Assembly: GCA_004557735.1 (NCBI GenBank)
Contig: SFFV01000001.1
Span: forward strand, 124,001 to 188,000
Direction of reading: 5' to 3'
Length of the DNA stretch: 64,000 bases
DNA from: Clostridiales bacterium
Lineage (GTDB): Bacteria > Bacillota > Clostridia > Oscillospirales > Oscillospiraceae
The position numbers and the translations under genes are program-made. The notes under the pieces are model-generated. The model saw only the letters and a program-made list of their open reading frames with translations, made no database searches and was not told the DNA's origin. Positions 49,252 to 58,430 of this stretch are shown here, piece after piece; positions within the stretch are counted from its first letter, which is position 1, and each line of letters starts with the position of its first letter.

Positions 49252-49286
49252 ATGGGAGAGACTTGCCTGTTTTCTGTCTCTCCCAT
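49252..49286 (-). terminator. Hairpin after the major pilin gene (attenuator-like)
   Basis: An 11-bp stem (49252-49262 with 49276-49286) lies 10 bp after the pilin stop and lacks a T-tract. It could stabilise pilin mRNA or reduce read-through to the sortases. Confidence 0.55.
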
Positions 49287-49295
49287 GTGCCGGGG

Positions 49296-51329
49296 TTATT
49301 TCTCCAACTTCTTCTTTCTGCGGGCGCTTACCAGGATGATCGCGGCGGCGACCATCAGAACAGTACCGGCAACGCCGTACATCCAGGTACCATGCCCGCC
49401 GGTCTGCGGCAGGTTGAAGCCGCGGGTGTTGACAACAGTCAGCGGCACGATGGCATTGGCTGATTCGCCATCGGCATCCAGCGTCACGTCGTTGCTGTCT
49501 ACCTTGGCAGAAGCCGTCAGCAGGTAGTGCTCCAGATGCTTCTGCGGCATGTTCTTATAGAGACCTTCCGGAACATCCGCATACCGTGGATCGTTCTGCA
49601 GAACGCCCAGCACATCGGTGACGTAGATATCACAGAGATCATCGCTCTTCGCTGCCTCGATCACGATCTGGATATCGTCGCGGAGCAGCGTGTAGCCGTT
49701 GGCTGTCTGGATCTCGGTCGCAATGTACATGTCATCCTCCAGCCCTTTCACGAGGATGGAGCCGTCTGCCGTAGGAGTGAACCGGGTAGCATCGTCTCTT
49801 CCGGAAGCATGGCCGGTCACATAGTAGCCTCCGTCGCCCTCATTCAGCTCCGCCGTAACGAAGTATCCGTCGGTGTCGTTATAAAGGAGGAATTCCACCT
49901 TGGAGAAGTCACCCTGCCCGTCGCTGAATTCCTTGGTAAGGTCAAGACCGTAGCTGTACACATGGCAGTCGTCTACGAGCGTATCGTAGAAGCTGCTGTT
50001 GGTACGCTTCCATACCAGCACGACGTCGTTGCTGTTCCCATCGTCGCCGCAGACAAGGCTTTTATCGGGGTTGAGCTTCGCCGAATAGGTGACGCGTACG
50101 GAGCAGTCGGAATAGCCGGAATTTATCATGTCAGACCTGGTATACACAGCATAGCTGCCGTTGATCTCCGCAAGACCCGCAGCCGTCATGGAGATGTTCA
50201 TGCCGGGCGTGTCATTATAGGATACGGAGAACTTTCCGTCGCCTTCGTTCCAGACGGTGATCCGGTCGTCCTCGGTGCAAGAACTGCTGCGGAAGAATTC
50301 GATCTTCACATCGTTCCTGCAGTACGAGAGGCCGGCGTCCAGCGTGTCCACAAAGGAGTAATCCGTCAGATAGGTGGCTTCAGAGGTAATGCTCGGCAGC
50401 GTCGAGAGAATCTGGTATTCCAGCGTGTCATTGGCAGATGCTGTGGCGGTATGGGAGAAACTGTCATTCTTGCTGGTATCCGCAAGAGCTTCACGCACGG
50501 TTTTCTCCAGCGTCGGGATGCCGGTGAGGTTCTTGGGGTACACGGTAATGTCATAGATCCAGCGCTCGCCGCCGTCATCGGCGTTGCTCCCGTTCACAGC
50601 TGTCATGGGCAGCGAGAGGAAAAACGGCGCGGTGGTTTCCGCGACCATTTCGGGCACTTTTGTCTCAACGAGGAGATACAGCCCGAGAGGAAGGTCGCTC
50701 GCGGAGGTGTGGCCGTAGTTGTCGGTCAACGGCATTGCTGTGCCGCCATTTTCGCGCACGAAGCGCTCTAAAGCGTTCTTCACCGTGATGGCGTTGCTTG
50801 CCAACGCGGATTTCAGACCGTTAATAAGAGTATCGGAACGGTAGAAATACATAGCGCCGTCCTCCGAATCTGCCGGTACATACCGGTCTCCGGCACTCAC
50901 GCCGATGGCGGACAGGAACGTGTTGTTGGCGTCGTTCTGCGTGATCCCGTAGAGAACTTCCACATGCGACGCGCCGTTATCATCCTCAGTATAGGTGCGG
51001 ATATCGGCAACTTTCAGATAGGTGAATTCAACGCCTTTAATGGCGTATCCGTTGACCTCTCCGTTCGCGTCCAGCGAGCTCTTTCTCGTATCGCTGCCGA
51101 GGATATCCTCCACGTCAGGATCGCGGACACCGGTGGAGACGTAGCTGGAATCCCATACGCCGTCCTTCTCGGCGTTGGTAATGTCGTACTTGTAAATATC
51201 AAAGGAGCCGGTTCTGTCGGTGTTGATTGTGGATACATTCAGCATCATGGCAAAGGCGGATACGGTCGTTGTCAGCACGACCAGAGCCGCCATGATAACG
51301 GAAAAGAACTTCTTGCCGGTTTTCTTCAT
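49296..51329 (-). CDS. Major pilin with LPQTG sorting signal
   Basis: The 677-residue protein has a signal peptide (1-28), a pilin motif ending in VYPKN (Lys266 is the likely polymerisation lysine), internal isopeptide-type domains with KEFSDGQGDFSKVEF and the E-box-like YIATEIQTANGY. The C-terminus has LPQTG (about 640-644), a hydrophobic helix and a basic tail. It should be the shaft subunit of a sortase-assembled pilus. The ATG overlaps the tip-adhesin stop. Confidence 0.93.
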   Translation of the reverse strand: MKKTGKKFFSVIMAALVVLTTTVSAFAMMLNVSTINTDRTGSFDIYKYDITNAEKDGVWDSSYVSTGVRDPDVEDILGSDTRKSSLDANGEVNGYAIKGVEFTYLKVADIRTYTEDDNGASHVEVLYGITQNDANNTFLSAIGVSAGDRYVPADSEDGAMYFYRSDTLINGLKSALASNAITVKNALERFVRENGGTAMPLTDNYGHTSASDLPLGLYLLVETKVPEMVAETTAPFFLSLPMTAVNGSNADDGGERWIYDITVYPKNLTGIPTLEKTVREALADTSKNDSFSHTATASANDTLEYQILSTLPSITSEATYLTDYSFVDTLDAGLSYCRNDVKIEFFRSSSCTEDDRITVWNEGDGKFSVSYNDTPGMNISMTAAGLAEINGSYAVYTRSDMINSGYSDCSVRVTYSAKLNPDKSLVCGDDGNSNDVVLVWKRTNSSFYDTLVDDCHVYSYGLDLTKEFSDGQGDFSKVEFLLYNDTDGYFVTAELNEGDGGYYVTGHASGRDDATRFTPTADGSILVKGLEDDMYIATEIQTANGYTLLRDDIQIVIEAAKSDDLCDIYVTDVLGVLQNDPRYADVPEGLYKNMPQKHLEHYLLTASAKVDSNDVTLDADGESANAIVPLTVVNTRGFNLPQTGGHGTWMYGVAGTVLMVAAAIILVSARRKKKLEK

Positions 51330-53749
51330 TGCATGCAGTCCCTTCTTTTATTTTTGGAAATGATGATAAGAAAAAGGCCCATACACGCCGCGGCAAAGCC
51401 GGCGGAGAGTACAGGCCAGAGGCCGGTTCCTCCGGTCATAGGGAGAAGATAGGTTGGGGAGTTGCTGATGGTGACGGAAACATTGTAGATCGTAGATTCT
51501 TCGCTTTCTCGGGGCAGCGTTCCGAGCTCTACCGGCTCCGTCAGGAGCACATAGCCGTTGACGGTGGCGATCTCCGTAATACGATAACGGACGTTTTTAT
51601 CCGCCCGGAGGCCGTCGAAAATGGCAATCCCATCGTCTCCCGTAATCAGTATGCCGTCGCTGAGACCTTCTGAGGTGCATCCGCCAACTTCCTTTGCTGG
51701 AACCTCGGTATGGAACACCGGTGTCCAGCTTTCTCCGTCTTCGGAGTATTCCAACCGGAATGCCGCGCCGGGGATCGGGTTACCGCCGCTGTCGGTCTTG
51801 GCTACGGTTACAGAGCCGGGGATACGGGTGTTTTCGCGCCGAATTTCGATCTTCTGTCCGTCTGCAGTCACGGAGAAAACATATGGTGTCGTATCTGCCT
51901 TGTAGCCGTCCGGGGCTTCCAGCTCTTCGAGATAGTAGTCGCCGAAGGGGATGTTCTGAAAGAGCAGTATCCCGTTTGCGTCCGTCATCCCTTCGGCAAA
52001 CGGATTCCCTGTGCTGTCCAGAAGCCGGAATCTCGCGTCGGGCAGAGCCTGTCCGCTGTCCTTGTCCACCTTTTGGATCGTCAGCGATCCTTTGTATATC
52101 TCATTTCGGATCGACAGAGAAATCGTCTCTCCGTCGGAAGTGATATTCACTTCATGCAGGGTGGTATCAAGTACATAGCCCTCCCAACCGGACAGCTGAC
52201 GGATAATGTAGACGCCGTAGGGCAGCAGCTTCGACTGCGCCGTTCCATTCTCCCCACAGGTGAGGATGTCCCGTTCGGATTCCGCAGCCGCCTCATAGCT
52301 GCCCGCAGATTTTGGGAACACTTCAAAGGTGGCCCCGGTCTCGGGCGCTTCCGTTCCCGCGGCGCTGTTCACGGCGAGCTTGGAAATTGAGAACCGCCCG
52401 AGAATTGGGTTTTCCTTCACAGTCAGGGTTAAGTCATTCTTAATAGTGGGCAGCTGATCCGCGGTCGCGGGAACGGGATACACCGTCATATCCAGAAGAT
52501 ATCCGGGCGAAGGTGCAATTTCTCGAATCGTCCAGCCCTCTCCGGCCTCATAATAGCCGGTGGTAAACTGGCCGTTGGCGTCGGTGGTGCAGGTCTCGAT
52601 CAGCGTATCTCCGTGATAGAGTCCATAGACCGCCCCGGTGAGTGTTCCGTCGCCCTGCGCCGTTCCGGTGATGCCGTCCTCCTTGGTCACGGTAATGCGA
52701 AACTCCTTGCGGTTGGCTTTTAACGTGAGATAACCCGTCATGCCGCCCACCGCCTCCACACCGACAACGATATCCTGCCGCGTTGTCGAGCCGTAGGGCG
52801 TGAACGTAGAGGCCGCCGTATAGGCGGAGTTCCGGGTAGCTACCACAGTAACCGGAGCAGATAACGGCGATGCGGAACGGAGAATCAGTTGATTCCCGGA
52901 TACCGCAACGGAAACAACGGTGTCCGATGCGGAGAAGGAATAGTTTTCGATCACGTTGTTCGTATCGGTCAGCGTAATAGAATATGTGGTGCCGTCATAG
53001 GATAGCTCCTCCTGTGGTGCGCTGCTGCTCACGGCAGTCATGAAGCTCGGCAGCGTCATATAGCTCAGCATGTAGGAGAGAATCGTATCATAGATCTGCC
53101 CGATCTCCGTGTTTTGGCCATTGGATACGAGACAGGTATATATTTCGTCGTTGCCTCTGGTGTACGGAGGGGATGGCTGCCGCGCTACGGTGACGAATTC
53201 CCAGATCAGCATCTGCGTGGCGGTCTGCTGGCAGCTTGGAGTCCCGGGGAGATTGGTGCTGTTGCCGGCGCGACCGCAGAGGAGCGCCAGCTTGATGGCG
53301 TTTTGCTGCTCATACGAAAAGCTGTTCCAGACGTCGATGACGTCCGAATGGAGAACATCGCCGTGGGCGAGCATGATGCCGGGCTCAATGCAGTAGGCCT
53401 CCTGCCCGTTGGCAAAGTCGTTGAGACGCATATCCCCGTAGCCGCCGGTCGGGCCGCCGTTATAATAAAAGGGGTGCTGATAGTAAACGTACTGCCCGGC
53501 AGAGTCGTAGACATAGTCGAAGGTAATGAGCGCCGTGGCGGCAGCGGCTTTCAGCATGGGAGCCTTGGCCAGAGGAATCGTTTGCTCCGGCTCTTTGGCA
53601 GGCTCTTCCTCCTGCGCTTCTTCGCTGGCTTCCGTCGTTTCCGGGAGTTCACCATCTTCCGGCTCCGCCGCCAGAACCGCAGGACACGGAAAACTCAGAA
53701 GGCAAAGAAGCGCGAGGATGAGAGCCAGGATTTTGTATCGTGTTTTCAA
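51326..53749 (-). CDS. Thioester-domain tip adhesin with Cna-B repeats and LPMTG
   Basis: The 807-residue protein starts at a TTG that overlaps the stop of a short leader frame. After a signal peptide and acidic linker comes a thioester adhesin domain with Cys120 in AYCIEPG and Gln179 in TQMLIWEF. Those residues form a Cys-Gln thioester that binds host targets covalently in related proteins. Several SpaA/Cna-B modules follow (for example FGDYYLEELEAPDGY), then LPMTG, a helix and a basic end. It is the probable pilus tip. Confidence 0.92.
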   Translation of the reverse strand: MKTRYKILALILALLCLLSFPCPAVLAAEPEDGELPETTEASEEAQEEEPAKEPEQTIPLAKAPMLKAAAATALITFDYVYDSAGQYVYYQHPFYYNGGPTGGYGDMRLNDFANGQEAYCIEPGIMLAHGDVLHSDVIDVWNSFSYEQQNAIKLALLCGRAGNSTNLPGTPSCQQTATQMLIWEFVTVARQPSPPYTRGNDEIYTCLVSNGQNTEIGQIYDTILSYMLSYMTLPSFMTAVSSSAPQEELSYDGTTYSITLTDTNNVIENYSFSASDTVVSVAVSGNQLILRSASPLSAPVTVVATRNSAYTAASTFTPYGSTTRQDIVVGVEAVGGMTGYLTLKANRKEFRITVTKEDGITGTAQGDGTLTGAVYGLYHGDTLIETCTTDANGQFTTGYYEAGEGWTIREIAPSPGYLLDMTVYPVPATADQLPTIKNDLTLTVKENPILGRFSISKLAVNSAAGTEAPETGATFEVFPKSAGSYEAAAESERDILTCGENGTAQSKLLPYGVYIIRQLSGWEGYVLDTTLHEVNITSDGETISLSIRNEIYKGSLTIQKVDKDSGQALPDARFRLLDSTGNPFAEGMTDANGILLFQNIPFGDYYLEELEAPDGYKADTTPYVFSVTADGQKIEIRRENTRIPGSVTVAKTDSGGNPIPGAAFRLEYSEDGESWTPVFHTEVPAKEVGGCTSEGLSDGILITGDDGIAIFDGLRADKNVRYRITEIATVNGYVLLTEPVELGTLPRESEESTIYNVSVTISNSPTYLLPMTGGTGLWPVLSAGFAAACMGLFLIIISKNKRRDCMQ

Positions 53750-53835
53750 AGGGGTATTTTCCTCCTTGCCGTAGTGTGGGGTGTGCCTGCCGCTCTGTCC
53801 GGCGGTACTCCGTGAAAAAACCAGATCGGGAACAT
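53746..53835 (-). CDS. 29-residue leader peptide of the pilus operon
   Basis: An ATG at 53835 follows the very strong site AAGGAAGGAGG and encodes MFPIWFFHGVPPDRAAG followed by 12 more residues. Its TGA overlaps the TTG start of the tip adhesin as TTGA. The adhesin start has GGAGG about 12 bases upstream, inside this frame. It looks like a translationally coupled leader that could set adhesin output. The peptide itself resembles nothing I know. Confidence 0.6.
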   Translation of the reverse strand: MFPIWFFHGVPPDRAAGTPHTTARRKIPL

Positions 53836-54205
53836 GTGTGTCCCTCCTTCCTTTTTATGTAGGTCCGTATTTGTCCTCGACACCCCCGGACAGGGAAGTC
53901 ACCAGATGGCAGCGTGCCGGGCTGCTCCATGAGAATTGCACTCCTCCGAGGGTCTCTCCGAGCCGCCCCCATTGTGTGAACTGTGGCTGGGCGGAAGTAT
54001 CATTGTCCCCATGCGCGGTCATGGCCGTGCCGGCGGCTGTGCGGCAGTTCCGGGCTGACGGTATCGCTCTCCAAAAAGGGTCATGGCGTGTCACCCGGCG
54101 GGCTTCGCTCTCGCGGCACATGGGAATGTATCTGGTGAATGGCTATGAACTTGTCAAGGTGCGGTGAGGGGAAAATCACCCTCTCACCCAACGCGGATTT
54201 TTCGC
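53836..54205. other. Pilus operon upstream region
   Basis: No convincing gene is seen in these 370 bp. A 128-codon plus-strand frame spans the region but has no ribosome site, and a minus-strand frame of 88 codons overlaps it. TTGACA occurs on the minus strand near 54152, but no good -10 lies at the right spacing. The region probably carries the pilus promoter. Confidence 0.4.
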
Positions 54206-54685
54206 TCATTTGTCACCCTGTTTTCTTGAAAATTTCAAAATTTTCTTTTTTCCGGCCATAATGGACTTGCAAATATTCTGAAAAGATACACCTTCTTTCG
54301 CCGCAATTTCCCGGTACGTCATGCCCTCGCAGTACATCCGGATGCGGCGGTACTGCTTTTCCGTGACGAGCCCACGGATCTTCTGCAAGGATGTTTGTGC
54401 GAACAAAACGTTTTCCCTTCGTTCGAGACGGGCGAGAATCGTTTCTTCCGGGGATGGCTCTGCGGCAGAGTATTCCGTGAGGGATAATGTATGATCTGAG
54501 TAAACATGATCTGCAAGCTCCCAGTTGTGGTAATTCTCGTCCGACCATGTTTTCCAGAACCGAAACTCCTCCTCAGACGAAAACTGCTCGGGCGTGAGCG
54601 GATGATCCTGCTCAAAGGCGTCCGGGCAGAGGATGGCGCGGCTGTTCCGCTTGTTTCGTGAATACAGGCTTTTCCTATCGTGCAT
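54206..54685 (-). CDS. Sigma-70 region 4-like DNA-binding protein
   Basis: The start at 54685 (159 residues) is set by GGAGGT. The C-terminal third is a helix-turn-helix like sigma region 4: LVTEKQYRRIRMYCEGMTYREIAAKEGVSFQNICKSIMAGKKKI. The N-terminal part is charged and has no region 2, so it is not a complete sigma factor. Such proteins are frequent in Firmicute integrative elements and are presumed transcription regulators. It lies upstream of the pilus operon and could control it. Confidence 0.75.
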   Translation of the reverse strand: MHDRKSLYSRNKRNSRAILCPDAFEQDHPLTPEQFSSEEEFRFWKTWSDENYHNWELADHVYSDHTLSLTEYSAAEPSPEETILARLERRENVLFAQTSLQKIRGLVTEKQYRRIRMYCEGMTYREIAAKEGVSFQNICKSIMAGKKKILKFSRKQGDK

Positions 54686-54773
54686 TGTATGTACCTCCGA
54701 TTGTTTTTGGCGGGGAAACAATCGGGGGGCTACGGGTATGCAGCGATCCAGCATTGCCAGCGCGAGATAAACA

Positions 54774-54813
54774 AAAAGCACCCTTTCAGCAAATTCGCTG
54801 AAAGAGTGCTTTT
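54774..54813 (-). terminator. Terminator downstream of the 85-residue protein gene
   Basis: A long stem with one mismatch (AGCACxCTTTCAGC pairing with GCTGAAAGxGTGCT) around an AAATTC loop is flanked by AAAA and TTTTT, so it can act on both strands. On the minus strand it separates the small gene from the sigma-like gene. Confidence 0.75.
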
Positions 54814-54979
54814 TGCTCGTCTATGCGAGTGCAGGCGCTTTATATTCTGCATCTATTCTTTCGAAACAGAGCGGCGGCCTATTGCCAACTATTATGCTGT
54901 TTTTAATAAAAACTGGCGCGTTTTCCTTAAGGGGACGCACAGAATGCTATGTTTTATTGATTTTGGGTCAATATACCTC

Positions 54980-55237
54980 CTAACGGCAATTCCATGGCGC
55001 TTCGGTAAACTGCGATTTCAGAATATTGGGATTGGTTTCTTCCGTTTTTGTGTCCACAAGATATTCCAGGGCATCCTGCCATTCTCTGGCGACAAATTGG
55101 TCTGCCGATATTTCTTCAATGCATCGTTTCAGCATACGGCACTCTGTACTGTTGATGCTACGCAGGTCGCTTAAATACATACACCCGGCCTTGTTGGCAA
55201 GAAAATCCAGAAGAGAAATCAGCTGATTTGTACTCAT
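54980..55237 (-). CDS. Small hypothetical protein
   Basis: The 85-residue, mostly helical protein (MSTNQLISLLDFLANKAGCMYLSDL..., rich in charged residues later) follows AAGGA nine bases upstream of its ATG. It lies 35 bp after the end of an AP2-domain relic. I recognise no domain. The leucine-rich start and regular spacing of hydrophobic residues suggest a small soluble or DNA-associated helical protein. Confidence 0.55.
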   Translation of the reverse strand: MSTNQLISLLDFLANKAGCMYLSDLRSINSTECRMLKRCIEEISADQFVAREWQDALEYLVDTKTEETNPNILKSQFTEAPWNCR

Positions 55238-55272
55238 ATGCCGTAATCCTTTGCTCCTTGTTTTGATAGGCT

Positions 55273-55652
55273 TTAAGGATTTCTATGTTCTGTGTAATAC
55301 CATTCCAGAAAGTTATTGTGCATTGCCTCTCCGCACCTTCTGGCTTTCACAGCATCTTCCAGTTTGTCAAAGAAACCGAGATAGTAGGTTTTTCGTTTGA
55401 ATGTAATCTGCGCCTGCCATTTTCCGCTTTTTGCAGAGTGATACACGCCGGTGTATCCGCTGATGTTGGAGGAAATAGTGTGGCGTTTTTAGACGCCTCT
55501 AAAATTGCTACAGATGTACCGCCACACAGTTTCAGATTGTCGATAATGCTGGCCGCCTGCAGACAGCCGTAGCTTTTTGTCTTTCCGGCTTGTGGCAGGG
55601 GTTACCCTACAATGGTTTCCTTGCCGCAGTCGCACCGGCATTTCCAATATCG
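55273..55652 (-). pseudogene. Broken AP2-domain protein fragment
   Basis: Directly after the zinc-ribbon gene, and in the same frame past its stop, there is RYWKCRCDCGKETIVG, a TAA, then TKSYGCLQAASIIDNLKLCGGTSVAIL, as in the neighbouring AP2 protein. A one-base deletion in an A-run (near 55490) shifts frame into ISGYTGVYHSAKSGKWQAQI and KTYYLGFFDKLEDAVKAR, a good AP2 domain ending at 55273. Two stops and one frameshift mark it as inactive. It may have been fused to, or recombined with, the zinc-ribbon gene. Confidence 0.75.
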
Positions 55653-56741
55653 TCACCATTTTATATTGCGCCCCTGTGTTCTTCCGGCGCAGACCGGGCA
55701 GCCGTTCTCCTGCGCACCGGCGCGGGAGTAAACCGCCGCTTTCCAGCGGTGGCCGGCCGGGCATTTCCACCAGACCTTCTGATGGCTGCCTGCCGTCACC
55801 ATCTGCGGCGTCAGCGTCCCGTTCAGTTCCGGATCCCATTGCGCGGCAAGGCGTGGCTTGACGGTCGCAAGATCGTTAAAGCCGGGAAGCACTTTCTTGT
55901 TTGTACAATACGGGCATTCCGATTTGTAACGGACTCTGTGCGCAATGGACGTACAGAAGGAATGTCCCTGTTCGCAGCGCCACCATACGCGGCGGTTGGA
56001 CGAGGCCGCTACCGAATCCGGCGTGCAGTCGGTATTTTTCTCCCAATCCCATTGCGCCGCAATTTCCGGAAACTTTGTCTGCAGGTCGTTTTCGCCCGTC
56101 AGAACGGCCTTTCCGGCGCAAATCGGGCAGCCGTTGCCGCCGCTTGTCCGGGAAGAGATATTGGTTCTGTAGCTGTGTCCGTTTGGACATATCCACCAGA
56201 CGCGGCGCGAGGTTCCCGGCAGCACCTGCTCCGGTGTCAGCGGCGCGTTCTTTTCATAATCCCATTCCTGCGCAATCAGCGGAAATCGGTCTGCCAGAGT
56301 GTTTTCTCCGACGACCGGAATATGGTTTGTACAGATCGGGCAGCCGGTTCCCTGCGCTCGGCTATGGACGGACGCCTGCCACTCGTGGCCCTGCGCGCAT
56401 TTCCACCAGACCTTTCTATGGGTATGCGGTGTGACGTCTGCGGGCGTTAACGGCGCATTTTTTACGGCATCCCATTGCTTTGCCAATTCCGGATAAACGG
56501 AGGCAAGGTCGTTGCCGCCGGACTCGACCGCTTTCCCAGCGCAATAGGGGCACCCGGCTCCCGCGGAGCGGTTATATACCGCGGCCTGCCAGGAATGTCC
56601 CTCCCTGCAGTGCCACCAGAGTTTCTTTTTGCTGCCGTAGCTTACGGTTTTCGGGGTCAGCGGCGCATTCCGTTCGTCCCATTGTCCCAGCAGCTCTGTA
56701 TTTCCCGTATGGACGCAGCGGTCATAGAACAATTCTCGCAC
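55653..56741 (-). CDS. Multi-zinc-ribbon protein (DUF4379-type repeats)
   Basis: The 362-residue protein consists of five tandem repeats of about 70 residues, each with the pattern WxC..GH.W...V..R.....CP.C and a linker NDLAxxxPxLAxQWD. This is the treble-clef zinc ribbon found in DUF4379 proteins, often next to nucleases or in mobile DNA. It has a GTG start behind AAGGA. It ends at a TGA, after which an AP2 relic continues in frame, so the present end may be secondary. Function probably DNA binding. Confidence 0.8.
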   Translation of the reverse strand: MRELFYDRCVHTGNTELLGQWDERNAPLTPKTVSYGSKKKLWWHCREGHSWQAAVYNRSAGAGCPYCAGKAVESGGNDLASVYPELAKQWDAVKNAPLTPADVTPHTHRKVWWKCAQGHEWQASVHSRAQGTGCPICTNHIPVVGENTLADRFPLIAQEWDYEKNAPLTPEQVLPGTSRRVWWICPNGHSYRTNISSRTSGGNGCPICAGKAVLTGENDLQTKFPEIAAQWDWEKNTDCTPDSVAASSNRRVWWRCEQGHSFCTSIAHRVRYKSECPYCTNKKVLPGFNDLATVKPRLAAQWDPELNGTLTPQMVTAGSHQKVWWKCPAGHRWKAAVYSRAGAQENGCPVCAGRTQGRNIKW

Positions 56742-56786
56742 GTTGGTTAATTCCTTTTCGTTGGTTACGCAAATTGATTTTTCGCA

Positions 56787-57737
56787 TCACAGGATCTGGG
56801 GAGAGTAGGAGACGGCCAGCCGTCCGTCCCTATCCCGGGATACCTGAATCTCCACCGGATTATTTCCGGCCCATTCCGGATCCTTCGCAGCGCTTTCCTT
56901 CCACTTTTGGATAAACGCCGCCGTCTCTCCGAAAAGCAGCGCCTCCGCGCTCTTTCTGGCCGCCGCGGCTTCCTCAATGCTGTCGTATGTGCCGAGAAAA
57001 TACTGCTTTTTCTGAAATACGATCTTCGCCAGATACTTGCCCCGCACCAGATAAACGCCTTTATAGCCGGTGGTGTTGTCGCGGGGGAGCTTTTGACTTT
57101 GGATCATCTCCAGGCTTGTCCCGCCTACATGGGTCAGAAGAGTACCAAGCTCCTGATCGTGCTCCTTCTTCCGGCAGCCGCAGCTCTGCTGGCCGCAATA
57201 CATCAGGTTGTTGTAGGAAACATCCGGCTCGTTGCCGCAGTCACAGCGGCAATGCCAGATCACGAAGCCTTTTGCGTCACGCTTTTTCGTTGGGTACAGC
57301 GCAGTCAGCCGGCCGAAGCGCTGCCCGGTAATATTGGAAGTAGCATAGCTCCTCACGCTTTTGCAGCCGCAATGGGTCTTGCGCCCGGACACGAGCTCCG
57401 CTGCCGTGGCCTCGCAGGTGTAGCCGCAGCTGCACAGGCATGTCCAGTACGCCCCCATCTTGGTACGCTTTCTGCTGCGGCCAATCACACGCAATTCGCC
57501 GAAGGTCTGCCCAAGTAAATTGTAAGCCGTTGCCTGGTAAGCCCGTTCTTTGCGCAGGCAGCCGCAGCTCTGGGAGCCGCCATATTTCAATGAACGCTCC
57601 AGTACATACCTTTCCGTACCGCAGTCGCAGCGGCAAAGATATTTCTTTTCGCCCCGCGCTGAAAAAACATATCTGTCCAGAATGGTCCAGCGTCCGAAAC
57701 GCTGTCCGGGATTAAATCCGTACTCTATTTTCTTCAT
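56787..57737 (-). CDS. AP2-domain DNA-binding protein with Cys-rich repeats
   Basis: The 316-residue protein has three copies of a module starting GQ.FG.L..(I/L) followed by CxCDCG or CxCSCG and, later, SCGC or HCGC. These are probable zinc sites (about 10-65, 75-125, 135-190). An AP2/ERF-like domain follows (TTGYKGVYLVRGKYLAKIVFQKKQYFLGTYDSIEEAAAARK). Such proteins in phages and integrative elements are thought to bind DNA, sometimes as homing-type factors without a nuclease. It ends with a 50-residue tail of unknown role. Confidence 0.85.
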   Translation of the reverse strand: MKKIEYGFNPGQRFGRWTILDRYVFSARGEKKYLCRCDCGTERYVLERSLKYGGSQSCGCLRKERAYQATAYNLLGQTFGELRVIGRSRKRTKMGAYWTCLCSCGYTCEATAAELVSGRKTHCGCKSVRSYATSNITGQRFGRLTALYPTKKRDAKGFVIWHCRCDCGNEPDVSYNNLMYCGQQSCGCRKKEHDQELGTLLTHVGGTSLEMIQSQKLPRDNTTGYKGVYLVRGKYLAKIVFQKKQYFLGTYDSIEEAAAARKSAEALLFGETAAFIQKWKESAAKDPEWAGNNPVEIQVSRDRDGRLAVSYSPQIL

Positions 57738-57746
57738 ACCAAGTAT

Positions 57747-58430
57747 TCACACCTCCCCATTGGTGCGCTCACAGAAGACGGTGACGCGCTCCGTCGTGTC
57801 CCAGTTGCAGGTGTAGAGCGTAAGTGCGTAACCTCTGTTCATCACGGCGTCCGAATCGTCCGGGGAAACGCTTGTCAGTTCCCGCACGGTATAGGTAAAT
57901 GCGTTCCCGTCCACATCCGTAAATGTTACGATGTCGCCCAGTTGAAGCTCGAACAGAACGCCAAAATGCGTATTGTAGTTATGCCCCGCCACAACGAGAT
58001 TGTCATTGTACACGCTGCCGGTGTGGCGACAGGGGGAGATCTCCAAGGCAGGAAAGCTCCACGTTGCCGCGACGGGCATCGTGAGACCGTAGCCCGGAAA
58101 ATCGAGATAGCCGATGTAGTCGTAGGCGCCGGAGTGCACCGTCGGCATATCGAGCGCCGGAGGCGCGGGCAGGCCGTTCGAGCCGCTCCCCGTTCCGGCG
58201 GGGGACGGCATTCCGGGAGACGACGAGACGTCAGGTGCGGGAATCGCATTGGTCTCATCCTTTGCTTCGCGCTCAGTCATGGCGTCTTCCAGCTGTTGAA
58301 GCGTTTTTTCCGCGTTTTCCCCAGCCTTTTTATCTTCTATACGGTTATGAAAAAAAAGGAGTAGCGCGGCAAACACCAGCACTACTCCCGCTGTCAATAA
58401 GAAGAGCCCTGTTTTGTCAAGCCTTTTCAT
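57747..58430 (-). CDS. Sortase of the TasA-like fibre locus
   Basis: The 227-residue protein has an N-terminal membrane helix, a Pro/Ser/Gly-rich linker (about 55-95) and a compact sortase domain. Catalytic residues are His in VVAGHNYNTHFG, Cys in LTLYTCNWD and Arg in TTERVTVF. It differs clearly from the two pilus-operon sortases. The start overlaps the LxxTG-anchored protein gene by 14 bp, so that protein is its likely substrate. The ribosome site is weak. Confidence 0.88.
   Translation of the reverse strand: MKRLDKTGLFLLTAGVVLVFAALLLFFHNRIEDKKAGENAEKTLQQLEDAMTEREAKDETNAIPAPDVSSSPGMPSPAGTGSGSNGLPAPPALDMPTVHSGAYDYIGYLDFPGYGLTMPVAATWSFPALEISPCRHTGSVYNDNLVVAGHNYNTHFGVLFELQLGDIVTFTDVDGNAFTYTVRELTSVSPDDSDAVMNRGYALTLYTCNWDTTERVTVFCERTNGEV

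Noticed and set aside
53855-54121. 88-codon minus-strand frame in the pilus upstream region
   Set aside because: No ribosome site and no recognisable domain; an opposite-strand frame of similar quality covers it.
53781-54167. 128-codon plus-strand frame upstream of the pilus operon
   Set aside because: It starts at a GTG without a ribosome site and overlaps the leader peptide and a competing minus-strand frame. It is kept as unresolved intergenic sequence.
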